Positions 42,913-52,154 of a stretch of DNA of 64,000 bases are shown piece by piece; positions within the stretch are counted from its first letter, which is position 1; each line of letters opens with the position of its first letter. This DNA is from Streptomyces coeruleorubidus. Lineage in GTDB: Bacteria > Actinomycetota > Actinomycetes > Streptomycetales > Streptomycetaceae. The DNA lies in contig NZ_CP023694.1 in NCBI RefSeq assembly GCF_008705135.1, positions 3,720,001-3,784,000 on the forward strand. Reading direction: 5' to 3'. Position numbers and translations under genes: made by a program. Under the pieces are notes generated by a model, which worked only from the letters and a program-made list of their open reading frames with translations, did not search any database and was not told the DNA's origin.

Positions 42913-44259
42913 ATGACGTCGGCCACGGCGGCAGGGGGCGTCAAGCCCCCTGCCGTTGGCAAGTCGCGCAAGAGTGTGACCGGCACCCGCAGGATGGTCG
43001 CGGCGCTGTTCCTGCTGCCCGCGCTCGTCCTGCTCGGCGCGCTCGTGGTGTACCCGATCGGGTACTCGGTGGTCCGCAGCTTCTACGACCAGTCCGGCGA
43101 CGGCTTCGCCGGGATCGACAACTACAAGGCCCTCTTCACCGACGAGGGCATCCGCACCGCGCTGAAGAACAACATCATCTGGGTGGTGTTCGCGCCGACG
43201 GTCGCGACGGCGCTCGGCCTGATCTTCGCGGTGCTGACCGAACGGGTGCGCTGGGGCACGGCCTTCAAGCTGGTCGTCTTCATGCCGATGGCGATCTCGA
43301 TGCTGGCGGCGGGCATCATCTTCCGCCTGGTGTACGACCAGGACCCCGACAAGGGCGTCGCGAACGCGGTGTGGGTGGGCGTGCACGACACCTTCGCCCA
43401 GTCGTCGGCGTTCCCGAAGGCCCACCCGGGCCGTCAGTCGCCGCTGGAGCCGGCGGGCGGGGGCGCCTTCATCACCAAGTCGCCCGTCCGCACGGGCGAG
43501 ACCGTCTCGCTGCCTCTGGTGGGTGTCGCGCCGGACCTGATGCCGGACGGCGCGAAGCCGGCGGTGGCGCCGAAGCCCGAGCCGGACAAGGTCACCGGTA
43601 CGACCTGGCAGGACTTCACACGGGGCAAGGGCGTGGGGACGCTCAACCGGGTCGACTCGTCCGAACTGGGCTATGCCGGCATGAGGATCGAGGCCGTGAA
43701 GGACGGCAGGGTGGTGGCGTCGGCGACGGCAGCGGGCGACGGCACCTTCACGCTGCCGGCCTCGGCCGACGGTGCCCAACTCCGGCTTCCCAACAGCAAC
43801 TTCAAGGAGCCGTACAACGGGCTGGACTGGCTCGGCCCGTCCCTGGTCACCCCGTCCATCATCGGCTCGTACATCTGGATGTGGGCGGGCTTCGCGATGG
43901 TGCTGATCGCGGCCGGGCTCGCGAGCGTGCCCCGGGAGCTGCTGGAGGCCGCCCGGGTCGACGGCGCGAGTGAGTGGCAGGTGTTCAGACGGGTCACGGT
44001 GCCGTTGCTGGCGCCGGTCCTCGCGGTCGTCACCGTCACCCTGATGATCAACGTGCTGAAGGTCTTCGACCTGGTCTTCATCATCGCCCCCGGCTCCTCC
44101 CAGGACGACGCGAACGTCCTGGCCCTGGAGCTGTACCGCAAGGGGTTCTCCGAGGACCAGCCGGGCATCGCCAGCGCCATCTCGGTGTTCCTGCTGCTGC
44201 TCGTTATCCCGGTGATGTGGTTCAACGTGCGTCGGCTGAGGCGGGAGGTGCGGCGATGA
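42913..44259 (+). CDS. Sugar ABC transporter permease, MalF-like with large extracytoplasmic loop
   Basis: 448 residues, about 150 more than usual. After helices at ~28-52, 86-108 and 118-140 comes a ~165-residue hydrophilic insert (residues ~145-312) with beta-type sequence (GETVSLPLVGVAPDL, MRIEAVKDGRVVASATAAGDGTFTLP). Three more helices and the EAA loop ELLEAARVDGASEWQVFRRVTVPLL complete it. The insert sits where MalF of E. coli has its P2 loop, which caps the binding protein. ATG at 42913, four bases after the previous stop; 4-base overlap with the next permease. Confidence 0.93.
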   Translation: MTSATAAGGVKPPAVGKSRKSVTGTRRMVAALFLLPALVLLGALVVYPIGYSVVRSFYDQSGDGFAGIDNYKALFTDEGIRTALKNNIIWVVFAPTVATALGLIFAVLTERVRWGTAFKLVVFMPMAISMLAAGIIFRLVYDQDPDKGVANAVWVGVHDTFAQSSAFPKAHPGRQSPLEPAGGGAFITKSPVRTGETVSLPLVGVAPDLMPDGAKPAVAPKPEPDKVTGTTWQDFTRGKGVGTLNRVDSSELGYAGMRIEAVKDGRVVASATAAGDGTFTLPASADGAQLRLPNSNFKEPYNGLDWLGPSLVTPSIIGSYIWMWAGFAMVLIAAGLASVPRELLEAARVDGASEWQVFRRVTVPLLAPVLAVVTVTLMINVLKVFDLVFIIAPGSSQDDANVLALELYRKGFSEDQPGIASAISVFLLLLVIPVMWFNVRRLRREVRR

Positions 44260-45116
44260 AGGCGAAGCAGTCGCTGGGGTCCCGGCTCGCCGAAGGCGTC
44301 AGCGGTGGGCTGGTGAGGGTGTTGCTCATCGTCGTCGGCCTGTTCTGGCTGGTGCCGACGATCGGTCTGCTGCTGTCCAGTCTCCGCTCGCCGGAGGACA
44401 TCGCGGCGAGCGGCTGGTGGAAGGTGTTCACCGAGCCGTCGCAGCTCACGTTCGACAGCTACGCCAAGCTGCTGGAGAACGAAGACATCACCAGCAGCCT
44501 GGTCAACACGGTGTGGATCACCGTGCCGGCGACCCTGCTGGTCGTCATCATCGGCTCGCTGGCGGGTTACGCCTTCGCCTGGATGGAGTTCCCCGGCCGT
44601 GACTGGTGGTTCCTGGGCGTGGTCGGCCTGTTGGTCGTGCCGGTGCAGGTCGCGCTGATCCCGATCGCCGAACTCTTCGGCTCCATCGGCATCTTCGGCT
44701 CGGTGATCGGCGTGGTGCTCTTCCACGTCGGCTTCGGTCTGCCCTTCGCGGTGTTCCTGCTGCGGAACTTCTTCGCGGAGATCCCGAGGGAGCTGCTGGA
44801 GGCGGCGCGCCTGGACGGGGCGGGTGAACTGCGCCTGTTCTTTCGTGTGGTGATGCCACTCGGCGCCCCGGCGATCGCGGCCCTCGGCATCTTCCAGTTC
44901 CTGTGGGTGTGGAACGACTTGCTGGTCGCGCTGATCTTCTCGGACTCCGGGAGCCAGCCGATCACGGTCGCACTCCAGACGCAGGTACGGCAGTTCGGCA
45001 ACAACATCGACGTGCTGGCACCCGGCGCGTTCATCTCGATGGTGGTCCCGCTGGCCGTCTTCTTCGCGTTCCAGCGGCAGTTCGTGTCCGGCGTGATGGC
45101 GGGAGCCGTCAAGTAG
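44256..45116 (+). CDS. Sugar ABC transporter permease, MalG-like
   Basis: 286 residues with six membrane helices and the EAA loop ELLEAARLDGAGELRLFFRVVMPLGAPA. It ends GVMAGAVK, the common C-terminus of MalG-type proteins that touches the ATPase. ATG 44256 overlaps the partner stop (ATGA) with GGGAGG upstream. No ATPase gene follows; a terminator does. In Streptomyces such importers usually share the general ATPase MsiK encoded elsewhere. Confidence 0.95.
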   Translation: MKAKQSLGSRLAEGVSGGLVRVLLIVVGLFWLVPTIGLLLSSLRSPEDIAASGWWKVFTEPSQLTFDSYAKLLENEDITSSLVNTVWITVPATLLVVIIGSLAGYAFAWMEFPGRDWWFLGVVGLLVVPVQVALIPIAELFGSIGIFGSVIGVVLFHVGFGLPFAVFLLRNFFAEIPRELLEAARLDGAGELRLFFRVVMPLGAPAIAALGIFQFLWVWNDLLVALIFSDSGSQPITVALQTQVRQFGNNIDVLAPGAFISMVVPLAVFFAFQRQFVSGVMAGAVK

Positions 45117-45136
45117 CGTTCAGAGCAAGGAAGTTG

Positions 45137-45166
45137 GAGGGGCGGACCGGTCGCGGTCCGCCCCTC
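45137..45166 (+). terminator. Terminator of the sugar importer operon
   Basis: 13-base perfect stem (45137-45149 with 45154-45166), 4-base loop, 20 bases after the last permease stop. It separates the importer from the glycopolymer cluster. Confidence 0.85.
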
Positions 45167-45246
45167 GCGCGTTCCCCCGGATGCCGTAGCCGCCGTAACC
45201 AACTCACCCCACCGGCCGTTCCCGGGCCGAACGCCCGCGCCGACCG

Positions 45247-47511
45247 ATGGATGGCCTCTTGCCCAGGTTCAGTGTCATTGTCCCCGCGTACCAGGTTCAG
45301 GCGTACCTGCACGAGTGCCTCGAATCGGTGCTCTCCCAGTCCTGTCCCGATCTCGAACTGATCGTCGTCGACGACTGCTCGCCGGACGCGTGCGGCGCGA
45401 TCATCGACGAGTTCGCCGCCCGCGACGCGCGCGTCCACCCCGTCCACCTGCCCGAGAACGTCGGCCTGGGCCGCGCGAGAAACGCCGGCGTGGCGCACGC
45501 AAGCGGCGACTACCTGCTGTTCCTCGACAGCGACGACACCCTCACACCCGACGCGCTGCGGTCGATCGCGGACCGGCTGAAGGAGACGGGCGATCCGGAC
45601 GTCCTGGTCTTCGACTACGCGCGCACCTACTGGACGGGGGAGGCGATCCGCAACCAGGCGGCCCTCCAGCTCACCGAGCAGGGCCCGGCCCCGTTCCGCC
45701 TGGAGGACCGGCCGGGCCTGCTGAGGCTGCTGATGGTTGCCTGGAACAAGGCCTACCGGCGGGAGTTCGTCGAGGAGAAGGGGTTCGCGTTCCCGCCCGG
45801 GTACTACGAGGACACGCCGTGGACGTACCCGGTGCTGATGACCGCGGAGTCGATCGCGACCCTGGACCGCGTCTGCGTGCACTACCGGCAGCGGCGGCAG
45901 GGCAGCATCCTGCGCACCACCAGCGAGCGGCACTTCGACGTCTTCGAGCAGTACGACCGGATGTTCGCGTTCCTGGAGGAGCGCCCCGAGCTGGCCCGCT
46001 GGCGGCCGGTGCTGTTCCGCCGCATGGTCCATCACCTGGCGATCGTGTACTCCCGGCGGGACCGGCTGCCCCCCGGCTCGCGCGCGGACTTCATGCGCCG
46101 GGCCCGCGCCCACTACCGCCGCTACCGCACCCGGGGCGCCCCCGTCCCCCTGCGCGCCCGGGTGCAGCACACCCTGATCCGCTTCGGCCTGCACCGCACG
46201 TACCGCACGCTCCAGCTGGTGTCGGCCCTGCACCGCGGCGCCGCGCGGACCACCGGGGAGCTGCTGCGCGGTCTGCGGTCCGCCGCACTCAGGCTTCACT
46301 ACCGCGTCCAGCGCTGTCTCCCGCTGCGCGCCGACCGGGCCGTCTTCACCGCCTACGACGGCCGCGGCCACAGCTGCAACCCGGGCGCGCTGGAGTCCGC
46401 GTTCCGGGATCTCGCGCCGCACATCCGCACGGCGTGGATCGCCCGTCCCGAGCACCACCACACCATCCCGCCGGGCACGCGCCGCCTCGTCCCCGGCACG
46501 GCCGCCTACTGGACGGCACTGGCCCGCTCCGCCTACCTGGTCACCAACACCGCATTCGACCACCGCCTGGTCAAGCGCCGGGGCCAGACCCTGATCCAGA
46601 CCGGGCAGGGCACCCCGCTGGGGCACATCGGCCTCGACCTCCAGGAACGCCCGGCGGCGGCCCGGGGCAGGGACTTCGCCCGGCTGCTCAAGGGCGTCGA
46701 CCAGTGGGACTACGTGCTGTCCGCCAACCGCCACACCACCCTCACCCACGAGCGCGTCCACCCCGGCCGCTACACCACGCTGGAGTACGGCTACCCCCGC
46801 AACGACGTGTTCCGCACGGCGACCGAAGCGGACGTGGCCCGGCTGCGCGCCTCGCTCGGCATCCCGGAGGGCACGGTGGCGATCCTCTACGCGCCGACGC
46901 ACCGCGACTACCGACGCTCCCAGCGCCACGCCCTCGACCTCCAGCGGATCGTGCGCCGCCTGGGCCCGCGCTTCCTCGTGCTGGCCCGCGCCCACCACGC
47001 CTACGACGCCCCGCTGACCAGCACCTGCGGCCGGGTCGTCGACGTCAGCGACCACCCGAGCGTGGAGTCCCTGTGCCTGGCCTCGGACGCCCTGGTCACG
47101 GACTACTCGTCGCTGATGTTCGACTACGCCAACCTGGACCGGCCGATCGTGATCCACGCCGACGACTGGGAGGCGTACGAGGCGGCCCGCGGTACCTACT
47201 TCGACCTGCGCTCCTTCCCGCCGGGCGCGGTCGCGCGCGGCGAGGACGAGCTGATCGACATCTTCGCCACCGGCCACTGGCGCGGCTCCCGGTCGGCCCA
47301 GCTGCGCTCGGCGTTCCGGGAGCGGTTCTGCACGTACGACGACGGCCGGGCCGCCGAGCGGGTCGTCCGCCGGGTCGTCCTCGGGGAATCGGAGCTGCCG
47401 CCGGTCGTGCCGCTCGACGAACGCCGGCCGGTGCCGTCGGCGGCGGCCTCGCTGGTGCGCGAGCCGCTCGCCACGGTGCCGCAGCCGGCCGTCGTCGTGG
47501 ACAGCCTCTGA
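45247..47511 (+). CDS. GT2 plus TagF-type polyol-phosphate polymerase fusion (copy 1)
   Basis: 754 residues. N-terminal GT2 glycosyltransferase: RFSVIVPAYQVQAYLHECLESVL, VVDDCSPD, FLDSDD. The C-terminal ~380 residues are a CDP-glycerol/ribitol glycerophosphotransferase (TagF) domain: QTGQGTPLGHIGLDL, YGYPRNDVF, YAPTHRDYRR, VTDYSSLMFDYANLDRP. It would join sugars and polyol phosphates into a teichoic-acid-like chain at the membrane face. A TTG at 45259 (LPRFSVI) is an alternative start similar to the paralogues. It is the first of three tandem relatives; overlapping long frames in other phases are shadows. Confidence 0.88.
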   Translation: MDGLLPRFSVIVPAYQVQAYLHECLESVLSQSCPDLELIVVDDCSPDACGAIIDEFAARDARVHPVHLPENVGLGRARNAGVAHASGDYLLFLDSDDTLTPDALRSIADRLKETGDPDVLVFDYARTYWTGEAIRNQAALQLTEQGPAPFRLEDRPGLLRLLMVAWNKAYRREFVEEKGFAFPPGYYEDTPWTYPVLMTAESIATLDRVCVHYRQRRQGSILRTTSERHFDVFEQYDRMFAFLEERPELARWRPVLFRRMVHHLAIVYSRRDRLPPGSRADFMRRARAHYRRYRTRGAPVPLRARVQHTLIRFGLHRTYRTLQLVSALHRGAARTTGELLRGLRSAALRLHYRVQRCLPLRADRAVFTAYDGRGHSCNPGALESAFRDLAPHIRTAWIARPEHHHTIPPGTRRLVPGTAAYWTALARSAYLVTNTAFDHRLVKRRGQTLIQTGQGTPLGHIGLDLQERPAAARGRDFARLLKGVDQWDYVLSANRHTTLTHERVHPGRYTTLEYGYPRNDVFRTATEADVARLRASLGIPEGTVAILYAPTHRDYRRSQRHALDLQRIVRRLGPRFLVLARAHHAYDAPLTSTCGRVVDVSDHPSVESLCLASDALVTDYSSLMFDYANLDRPIVIHADDWEAYEAARGTYFDLRSFPPGAVARGEDELIDIFATGHWRGSRSAQLRSAFRERFCTYDDGRAAERVVRRVVLGESELPPVVPLDERRPVPSAAASLVREPLATVPQPAVVVDSL

Positions 47512-47582
47512 ACCCGGTTCTCGAGTGGGAGTCCGAATGCCCTCCAGCCCGTCGCGGCCGTCCCCGAGCCGGCCGCCCTCCT

Positions 47583-47642
47583 GGCGCCCGTCCGGGCGGC
47601 CGGGACGCCCCAGGGGGTTTCCCGGCCGCCCGGACGGGCGCC
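47583..47642. repeat. 23-bp perfect hairpin between two TagF-type genes
   Basis: Arms at 47583-47605 and 47620-47642 are exact complements with a 14-base loop (47606-47619). It begins 71 bases after the copy 1 stop and ends 64 bases before the copy 2 start. It could terminate transcription, set an mRNA processing point, or be a mobile palindromic element. Confidence 0.85.
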
Positions 47643-47706
47643 CCCTCGCGTCACCTGACGCGGTCCCCGCTTCCGAAGACCCTCGCCCCTCGACAGAAAG
47701 AGCAGA

Positions 47707-49905
47707 ATGCCCCGCTTCAGCATCGTCGTCCCGTCCCATGGGGTCGCGGGCCGGCTGTCCCAGGCGCTGGACTCGATCCTCGCCCAGTCGTTCGGCGACT
47801 TCGAGCTGATCCCGGTGTGCGACGCGCCCGACTCACCCGCGGCGGACGTCGTCGCCGGGTACGCCGAGCGGGACTCCCGGGTGACGCCGGTGCACTCGCC
47901 GCCGTCGGCCGGCCTGGCCGGGGCGCGCAACACCGGGCTGCGGTCGGCGGTCGGCGGCCATGTGCTGTTCCTCGACGGGGACGACGTCCTGGTCCCGGGG
48001 GCGCTGGCGGCGCTGGACGCCCGGCTGGGCGCGGTCGGCGACGTCGACGTCCTGTACTTCGAGCACGAGCGCACCCCCTGGTGGGAGGGCGAGCCGGCCA
48101 ACCCGGCCGCGCCCCTGCTGGCCGGGACACCGGACGGCGCCTTCTCCCCCGACCGGGCCCCGCGGCTGACGGGCGTGGCACTGCCGGCGTGGAGCGCGGC
48201 CTACCGCCGGGGCTTCCTCACCGAGCAGGGCCTCGCCTTCCCCGGGGACCACTTCACCGACACCGGTTTCGGCGGTCTGGTCGCCCTGCGGGCGGAGCGG
48301 GTTGCGGCCCTGCGCACGGTCGTCGTCCGGCATCTGCTGCGCCGGCAGGGCAACCGTCTCAACCTGCCCGGGGAACACCACGCCGAGCTTCTCGACCAGA
48401 CCGAGCTGGTGCTGACGCGGGCCGTGGAGCAGGGGTTGCCGGCGGACCGGCTGAGGCCGCTGTTCGAGCAGCTCTTCGCCGCCGTGCTGAAGACGGCCGC
48501 CCATCCCCGGCGGCTGCCGGCCGGGCGGCGCGCCTTCTTCCGCCGGGCGAGCGCGCTCTACCGGCAGCACCGCCCCGCGGGCCACCAGCCGCCCGGCGGC
48601 AGCCTCGGCGTCCAGCACCGGCTGCTGGCGGCCGGATCGTACGCGGCGTTCCGCACCCTGCGCGCCGCCAACCAGAGGGCCGCGCGGGCCGCCGCGCTGC
48701 TCCCGCGCCCCCGGGGACTGCGCACCCGCCTGCGCTACGCGGCGGGCCTGCGCCTCCCCCTCGACGAGAACCTCGCCGTGTACTGCGCGTACTGGGGCCG
48801 CGGCTACGCCTGCAACCCGGCCGCGATCCACGCCAAGGCCCGCGAACTCGCCCCGCACCTCCGCTCGGTGTTCCTGGTGGAGCCCGACGCGGTGGACAGC
48901 GTGCCGAAGGACGTGGAGTACGCGGTGATCGGCAGCCGGAAATACTGGCGGGTGCTGGCCCGCGCCAAGTACCTCGTCAACAACGCCAACTTCGCGGACG
49001 CCGTCGTCAAACGCCCCGGCAGTGTGCACCTCCAGACCCAGCACGGCACACCGCTGAAGAAGATGGGCGCCGACCAGGCGACGTACCCCGTGGTGGCCGC
49101 GGCGACCGGGAGCTTCGCCAGACTGCTGGCCCGGGTCGACCGCTGGGACTACAACCTCACCTCCAACCGCCACTCCACCGAGATGTGGGAGAAGGCGTTC
49201 CCCGGCGCGCACGAGACCCTCGAGTACGGCTATCCGCGCAACGACGTCTACTGCACGGCGTCCGCCGAGGACGTCGCCCGCGCCCGCAAGGAGCTGGGCG
49301 TCCCCGACGGCAAGAAGGCCCTGCTCTACGCGCCCACGCACCGCGACTACGCCACGGGCTTCGCGTCGGGCCTGGACCTGGCGGAGTTCTGCGAGGCGAT
49401 CGGCGACGACTACGTGGTGCTGCTGCGCGCCCACTACTTCTACGACCAGGGGTCGAGCCGGGGCGGCGGCCGGATCATCGACGTCACCGGGCACCGCTCC
49501 TCGGAGGACGTGTGCCTGGCCGCCGACGCGCTGATCACCGACTACTCGTCGATCATGTTCGACTACGCCAACCTGGACCGCCCGATCGTCGTGTACGCCG
49601 ACGACTGGGAGGTCTACCGCGAGGTCCGGGGCGTCTACTTCGACCTGATGGAGTCCCCGCCCGGCCGGGTCGCCCGTACGCCCGAGGAACTGGCGGCCGT
49701 CTTCCGCGACGGCGGCTGGGCGGACGAGTCCGCCACGGCCCTGCGCGCCGCGTTCCGGGAGCGCTTCTGCCAGTTCGACGACGGGCGAGCCGCCGAGCGC
49801 GTCGTACGCCGGGTGCTGCTGGGGGAGCCGCCCGAGTCGATCCCGCCCGTGATCCCGCTCGCGGAGCGCGTCCCGGCCCCCGCCGCCACCCTCGTAAGGA
49901 GCTGA
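47707..49905 (+). CDS. GT2 plus TagF-type polyol-phosphate polymerase fusion (copy 2, altered GT2 motif)
   Basis: 732 residues with the same two-domain plan. The TagF half is complete (QTQHGTPLKKMGAD, YGYPRNDVY, YAPTHRDYA, ITDYSSIMFDYANLDRP). In the GT2 half the usual VVDDxSPD is replaced by PVCDAPDSP and the DSDD by DGDD, so nucleotide-sugar binding may be changed or lost while the polymerase stays active. AAAGAGCAGA precedes ATG. It is followed within 10 bases by copy 3. Confidence 0.88.
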   Translation: MPRFSIVVPSHGVAGRLSQALDSILAQSFGDFELIPVCDAPDSPAADVVAGYAERDSRVTPVHSPPSAGLAGARNTGLRSAVGGHVLFLDGDDVLVPGALAALDARLGAVGDVDVLYFEHERTPWWEGEPANPAAPLLAGTPDGAFSPDRAPRLTGVALPAWSAAYRRGFLTEQGLAFPGDHFTDTGFGGLVALRAERVAALRTVVVRHLLRRQGNRLNLPGEHHAELLDQTELVLTRAVEQGLPADRLRPLFEQLFAAVLKTAAHPRRLPAGRRAFFRRASALYRQHRPAGHQPPGGSLGVQHRLLAAGSYAAFRTLRAANQRAARAAALLPRPRGLRTRLRYAAGLRLPLDENLAVYCAYWGRGYACNPAAIHAKARELAPHLRSVFLVEPDAVDSVPKDVEYAVIGSRKYWRVLARAKYLVNNANFADAVVKRPGSVHLQTQHGTPLKKMGADQATYPVVAAATGSFARLLARVDRWDYNLTSNRHSTEMWEKAFPGAHETLEYGYPRNDVYCTASAEDVARARKELGVPDGKKALLYAPTHRDYATGFASGLDLAEFCEAIGDDYVVLLRAHYFYDQGSSRGGGRIIDVTGHRSSEDVCLAADALITDYSSIMFDYANLDRPIVVYADDWEVYREVRGVYFDLMESPPGRVARTPEELAAVFRDGGWADESATALRAAFRERFCQFDDGRAAERVVRRVLLGEPPESIPPVIPLAERVPAPAATLVRS

Positions 49906-49913
49906 CCGAAGAA

Positions 49914-52154
49914 GTGCCCCGCTTCAGCATCATCGTCCCCGTCTACAAGGTGCAGGGCTTCCTGCGCGAGTGTCTCGACTCGGTGCTCGGCCAGTCGTAC
50001 GGCGACTTCGAGGTGATCGCCGTGGACGACCGCTCGCCGGACGGCAGCGGTGCGATCCTCGACGAGTACGCGGCCCGCGACGCCCGGGTGCGGGTGCTGC
50101 ACCTGCCCGAGAACGTCGGCCTGGGCCGGGCCCGCAACGCCGGCCTGGAGCAGGCGGCCGGCGACTACGTCCTGTTCCTCGACAGCGACGACCACTACAC
50201 GCCGGGCCTGCTGGCGGCCGTCGCCGCGCGTCTGGAGGTGACGGGCGACCCGGACATCCTGGTGTTCGACCACGTGCGCACCCACTGGTGGGGCCGGGGC
50301 GGGCGCAGTGAGGCGGCGGACCTGCTGGCCGCGGCGGGCACGGACACCTTCGGCATCCGGGAGAGCCCCCAGTACCTGAACCTCTTCCTGGTCGCCTGGA
50401 ACAAGGCGTACCGCCGGTCCTTCTTCCAAGGGCACGGCCTGCAGTACGCGCCGGGGCTGTACGAGGACGCGCCGGTCACCTACCGGTCGATGGTGCTGGC
50501 GGAGCGGATCGCCTGCCTGGACCGGATCGGGGTGGAGTACCGGCAGCGCAGGCAGGGCGCGATCACCAAGACGCCGGGGCGCCGGCACTTCGACATCTTC
50601 CCGCAGTACGAGGGCCTGTTCGCGTTCCTGGAGCAGCGCCCCGACCTCGACTGGGCGCGGCCGCCGCTGCTGGAGCGGGCCCTGGACCACATGCTGTTCG
50701 TGCTGGCCAGGGAGGACCGGGTACGGCCCGCGGACCGGGGCGACTTCTACCGCGAGATCCGCTCCTTCCACCGCCGTCACCTCCCCGAGGGCGGCTTCCC
50801 GAAGCCGGACGGCTGGCGCGGGGTCGAGATGCGGGTCGTGGCGTCGGCGCCCTACGCGTCGTACGCGGCGGTGCGGAGCCTGCGGGACCTGCGCGCGGCG
50901 GCCCTGGGCGGGCAGCGGCGGGTGGCGCGGAAGGCGTCGGACGTCGCCGTGCGCACCTGGTACCGGGCCCAGTCGAAGCGGCCGCTCGATCCGCATCTCG
51001 CCGTCTACTCGGCGACCCACCACCGGGGCGTGTCCGGCGACCCGGCCGCGATCCACGCCAAGGCGCGCGAACTCGCCCCGCACATCCGGGGCGTGTGGGT
51101 GGTCAGGGAGGACGCGGTGGACGCGCTGCCGCCCGGCATCGACCACGTCACGCCGGGCTCGCGGCGCTACCACGAGGTCATGGCGCGGGCCACGTACTGG
51201 GTGAACAACGTCAACTGGCCCGGCACCCTCGCCAAGCGGCCCGGCAGCGTCCACATCCACACCCACCAGGGCACCCCGCTCAAGTACATGGGCGCCGACC
51301 TGCTGACCAAGCCGGGCGCCCGGCACGGCTTCGACGTGCCGCAGATGCTGCGCCGCGCCGACCGCTGGGACTACAGCCTGGTCGCCGGGCGGCACGCGGA
51401 GCGGGCCTGGGAGCGGGCGTACCCGTGTCACTTCGCCTCGCTGCGGACCGGCAGCCCGCGCAACGACGTGCTGGTCGGCGCCGGCCCGGAGCGGGGCCTG
51501 GCCGTGCGCGAGCGGCTCGGCATCCCCGCCGACCACACGGCCGTGCTGTACGCGCCGACCCGCCGCGACTACCGGCGGGGCGGCCACGTGGACCGGTTCG
51601 ACCTGGCCCGGTTCGCCGCGGACCTCGGCCCCGGCCACACGCTCGTCGTCCGTCTGCACCCGTCGCTGGCCCAGGGCGTGGCGCGCGGCCTGGGTCTCGC
51701 CGACCTGCACCGGCGGGGAGTCGTGGTGGACGCGACGGACGAGCCGCACGTCGAGGACGTGCTGCTCGCCTCCGACGCGCTGGTCACCGACTACTCCGCC
51801 CTGATGTTCGACTACGTCCTGCTCGACCGGCCGGTCGTGGTGCACGCCGACGACTGGGGCGCGTTCACGGCGAGCCGGGGCGCCTACTTCGACATCACGG
51901 CCGACGCCCCGGGGCACGTGTCGCGCTCGTACCGGGAACTGGCCTGGCTGTTCGCGTCCGGCACCTGGCAGGACGCGGAGTCGGCGCGGCTGCGGGCGGG
52001 CTTCCGGGAGCGGTACTGCGAGTTCGAGGACGGACAGGCCGCCGAGCGCGTCGTACGCCTGCTGATGCTGGGCGAGCGGGGCGGTGCGCTGCTGCCCGCG
52101 GCCCGGCGGATCCCGGGGCTGCGTGCCCGGTCCGGGGCGCTGGTCGAGCGATGA
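49914..52154 (+). CDS. GT2 plus TagF-type polyol-phosphate polymerase fusion (copy 3)
   Basis: 746 residues from GTG 49914 (VPRFSIIVPVYK), with AAGGAG about a dozen bases upstream inside the end of copy 2. GT2 motifs are complete (AVDDRSPDGSG, FLDSDDHYTP). The TagF domain has THQGTPLKYMGADLL, YAPTRRDYRR and VTDYSALMFDYVLLDRP. Compared with copies 1 and 2 it has GSPRND instead of YGYPRND, a change in the donor-binding loop. Its stop overlaps the next gene (ATGA), linking polymer synthesis to a membrane glycosyltransferase. Confidence 0.88.
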   Translation: MPRFSIIVPVYKVQGFLRECLDSVLGQSYGDFEVIAVDDRSPDGSGAILDEYAARDARVRVLHLPENVGLGRARNAGLEQAAGDYVLFLDSDDHYTPGLLAAVAARLEVTGDPDILVFDHVRTHWWGRGGRSEAADLLAAAGTDTFGIRESPQYLNLFLVAWNKAYRRSFFQGHGLQYAPGLYEDAPVTYRSMVLAERIACLDRIGVEYRQRRQGAITKTPGRRHFDIFPQYEGLFAFLEQRPDLDWARPPLLERALDHMLFVLAREDRVRPADRGDFYREIRSFHRRHLPEGGFPKPDGWRGVEMRVVASAPYASYAAVRSLRDLRAAALGGQRRVARKASDVAVRTWYRAQSKRPLDPHLAVYSATHHRGVSGDPAAIHAKARELAPHIRGVWVVREDAVDALPPGIDHVTPGSRRYHEVMARATYWVNNVNWPGTLAKRPGSVHIHTHQGTPLKYMGADLLTKPGARHGFDVPQMLRRADRWDYSLVAGRHAERAWERAYPCHFASLRTGSPRNDVLVGAGPERGLAVRERLGIPADHTAVLYAPTRRDYRRGGHVDRFDLARFAADLGPGHTLVVRLHPSLAQGVARGLGLADLHRRGVVVDATDEPHVEDVLLASDALVTDYSALMFDYVLLDRPVVVHADDWGAFTASRGAYFDITADAPGHVSRSYRELAWLFASGTWQDAESARLRAGFRERYCEFEDGQAAERVVRLLMLGERGGALLPAARRIPGLRARSGALVER

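Noticed and set aside
45315..52154. A 2279-codon open frame across the polymerase cluster
   Set aside because: Only its last part (from 49914) is a real protein. The rest is Arg/Pro/Ala-rich out-of-frame reading of copies 1 and 2, a common effect of high GC.
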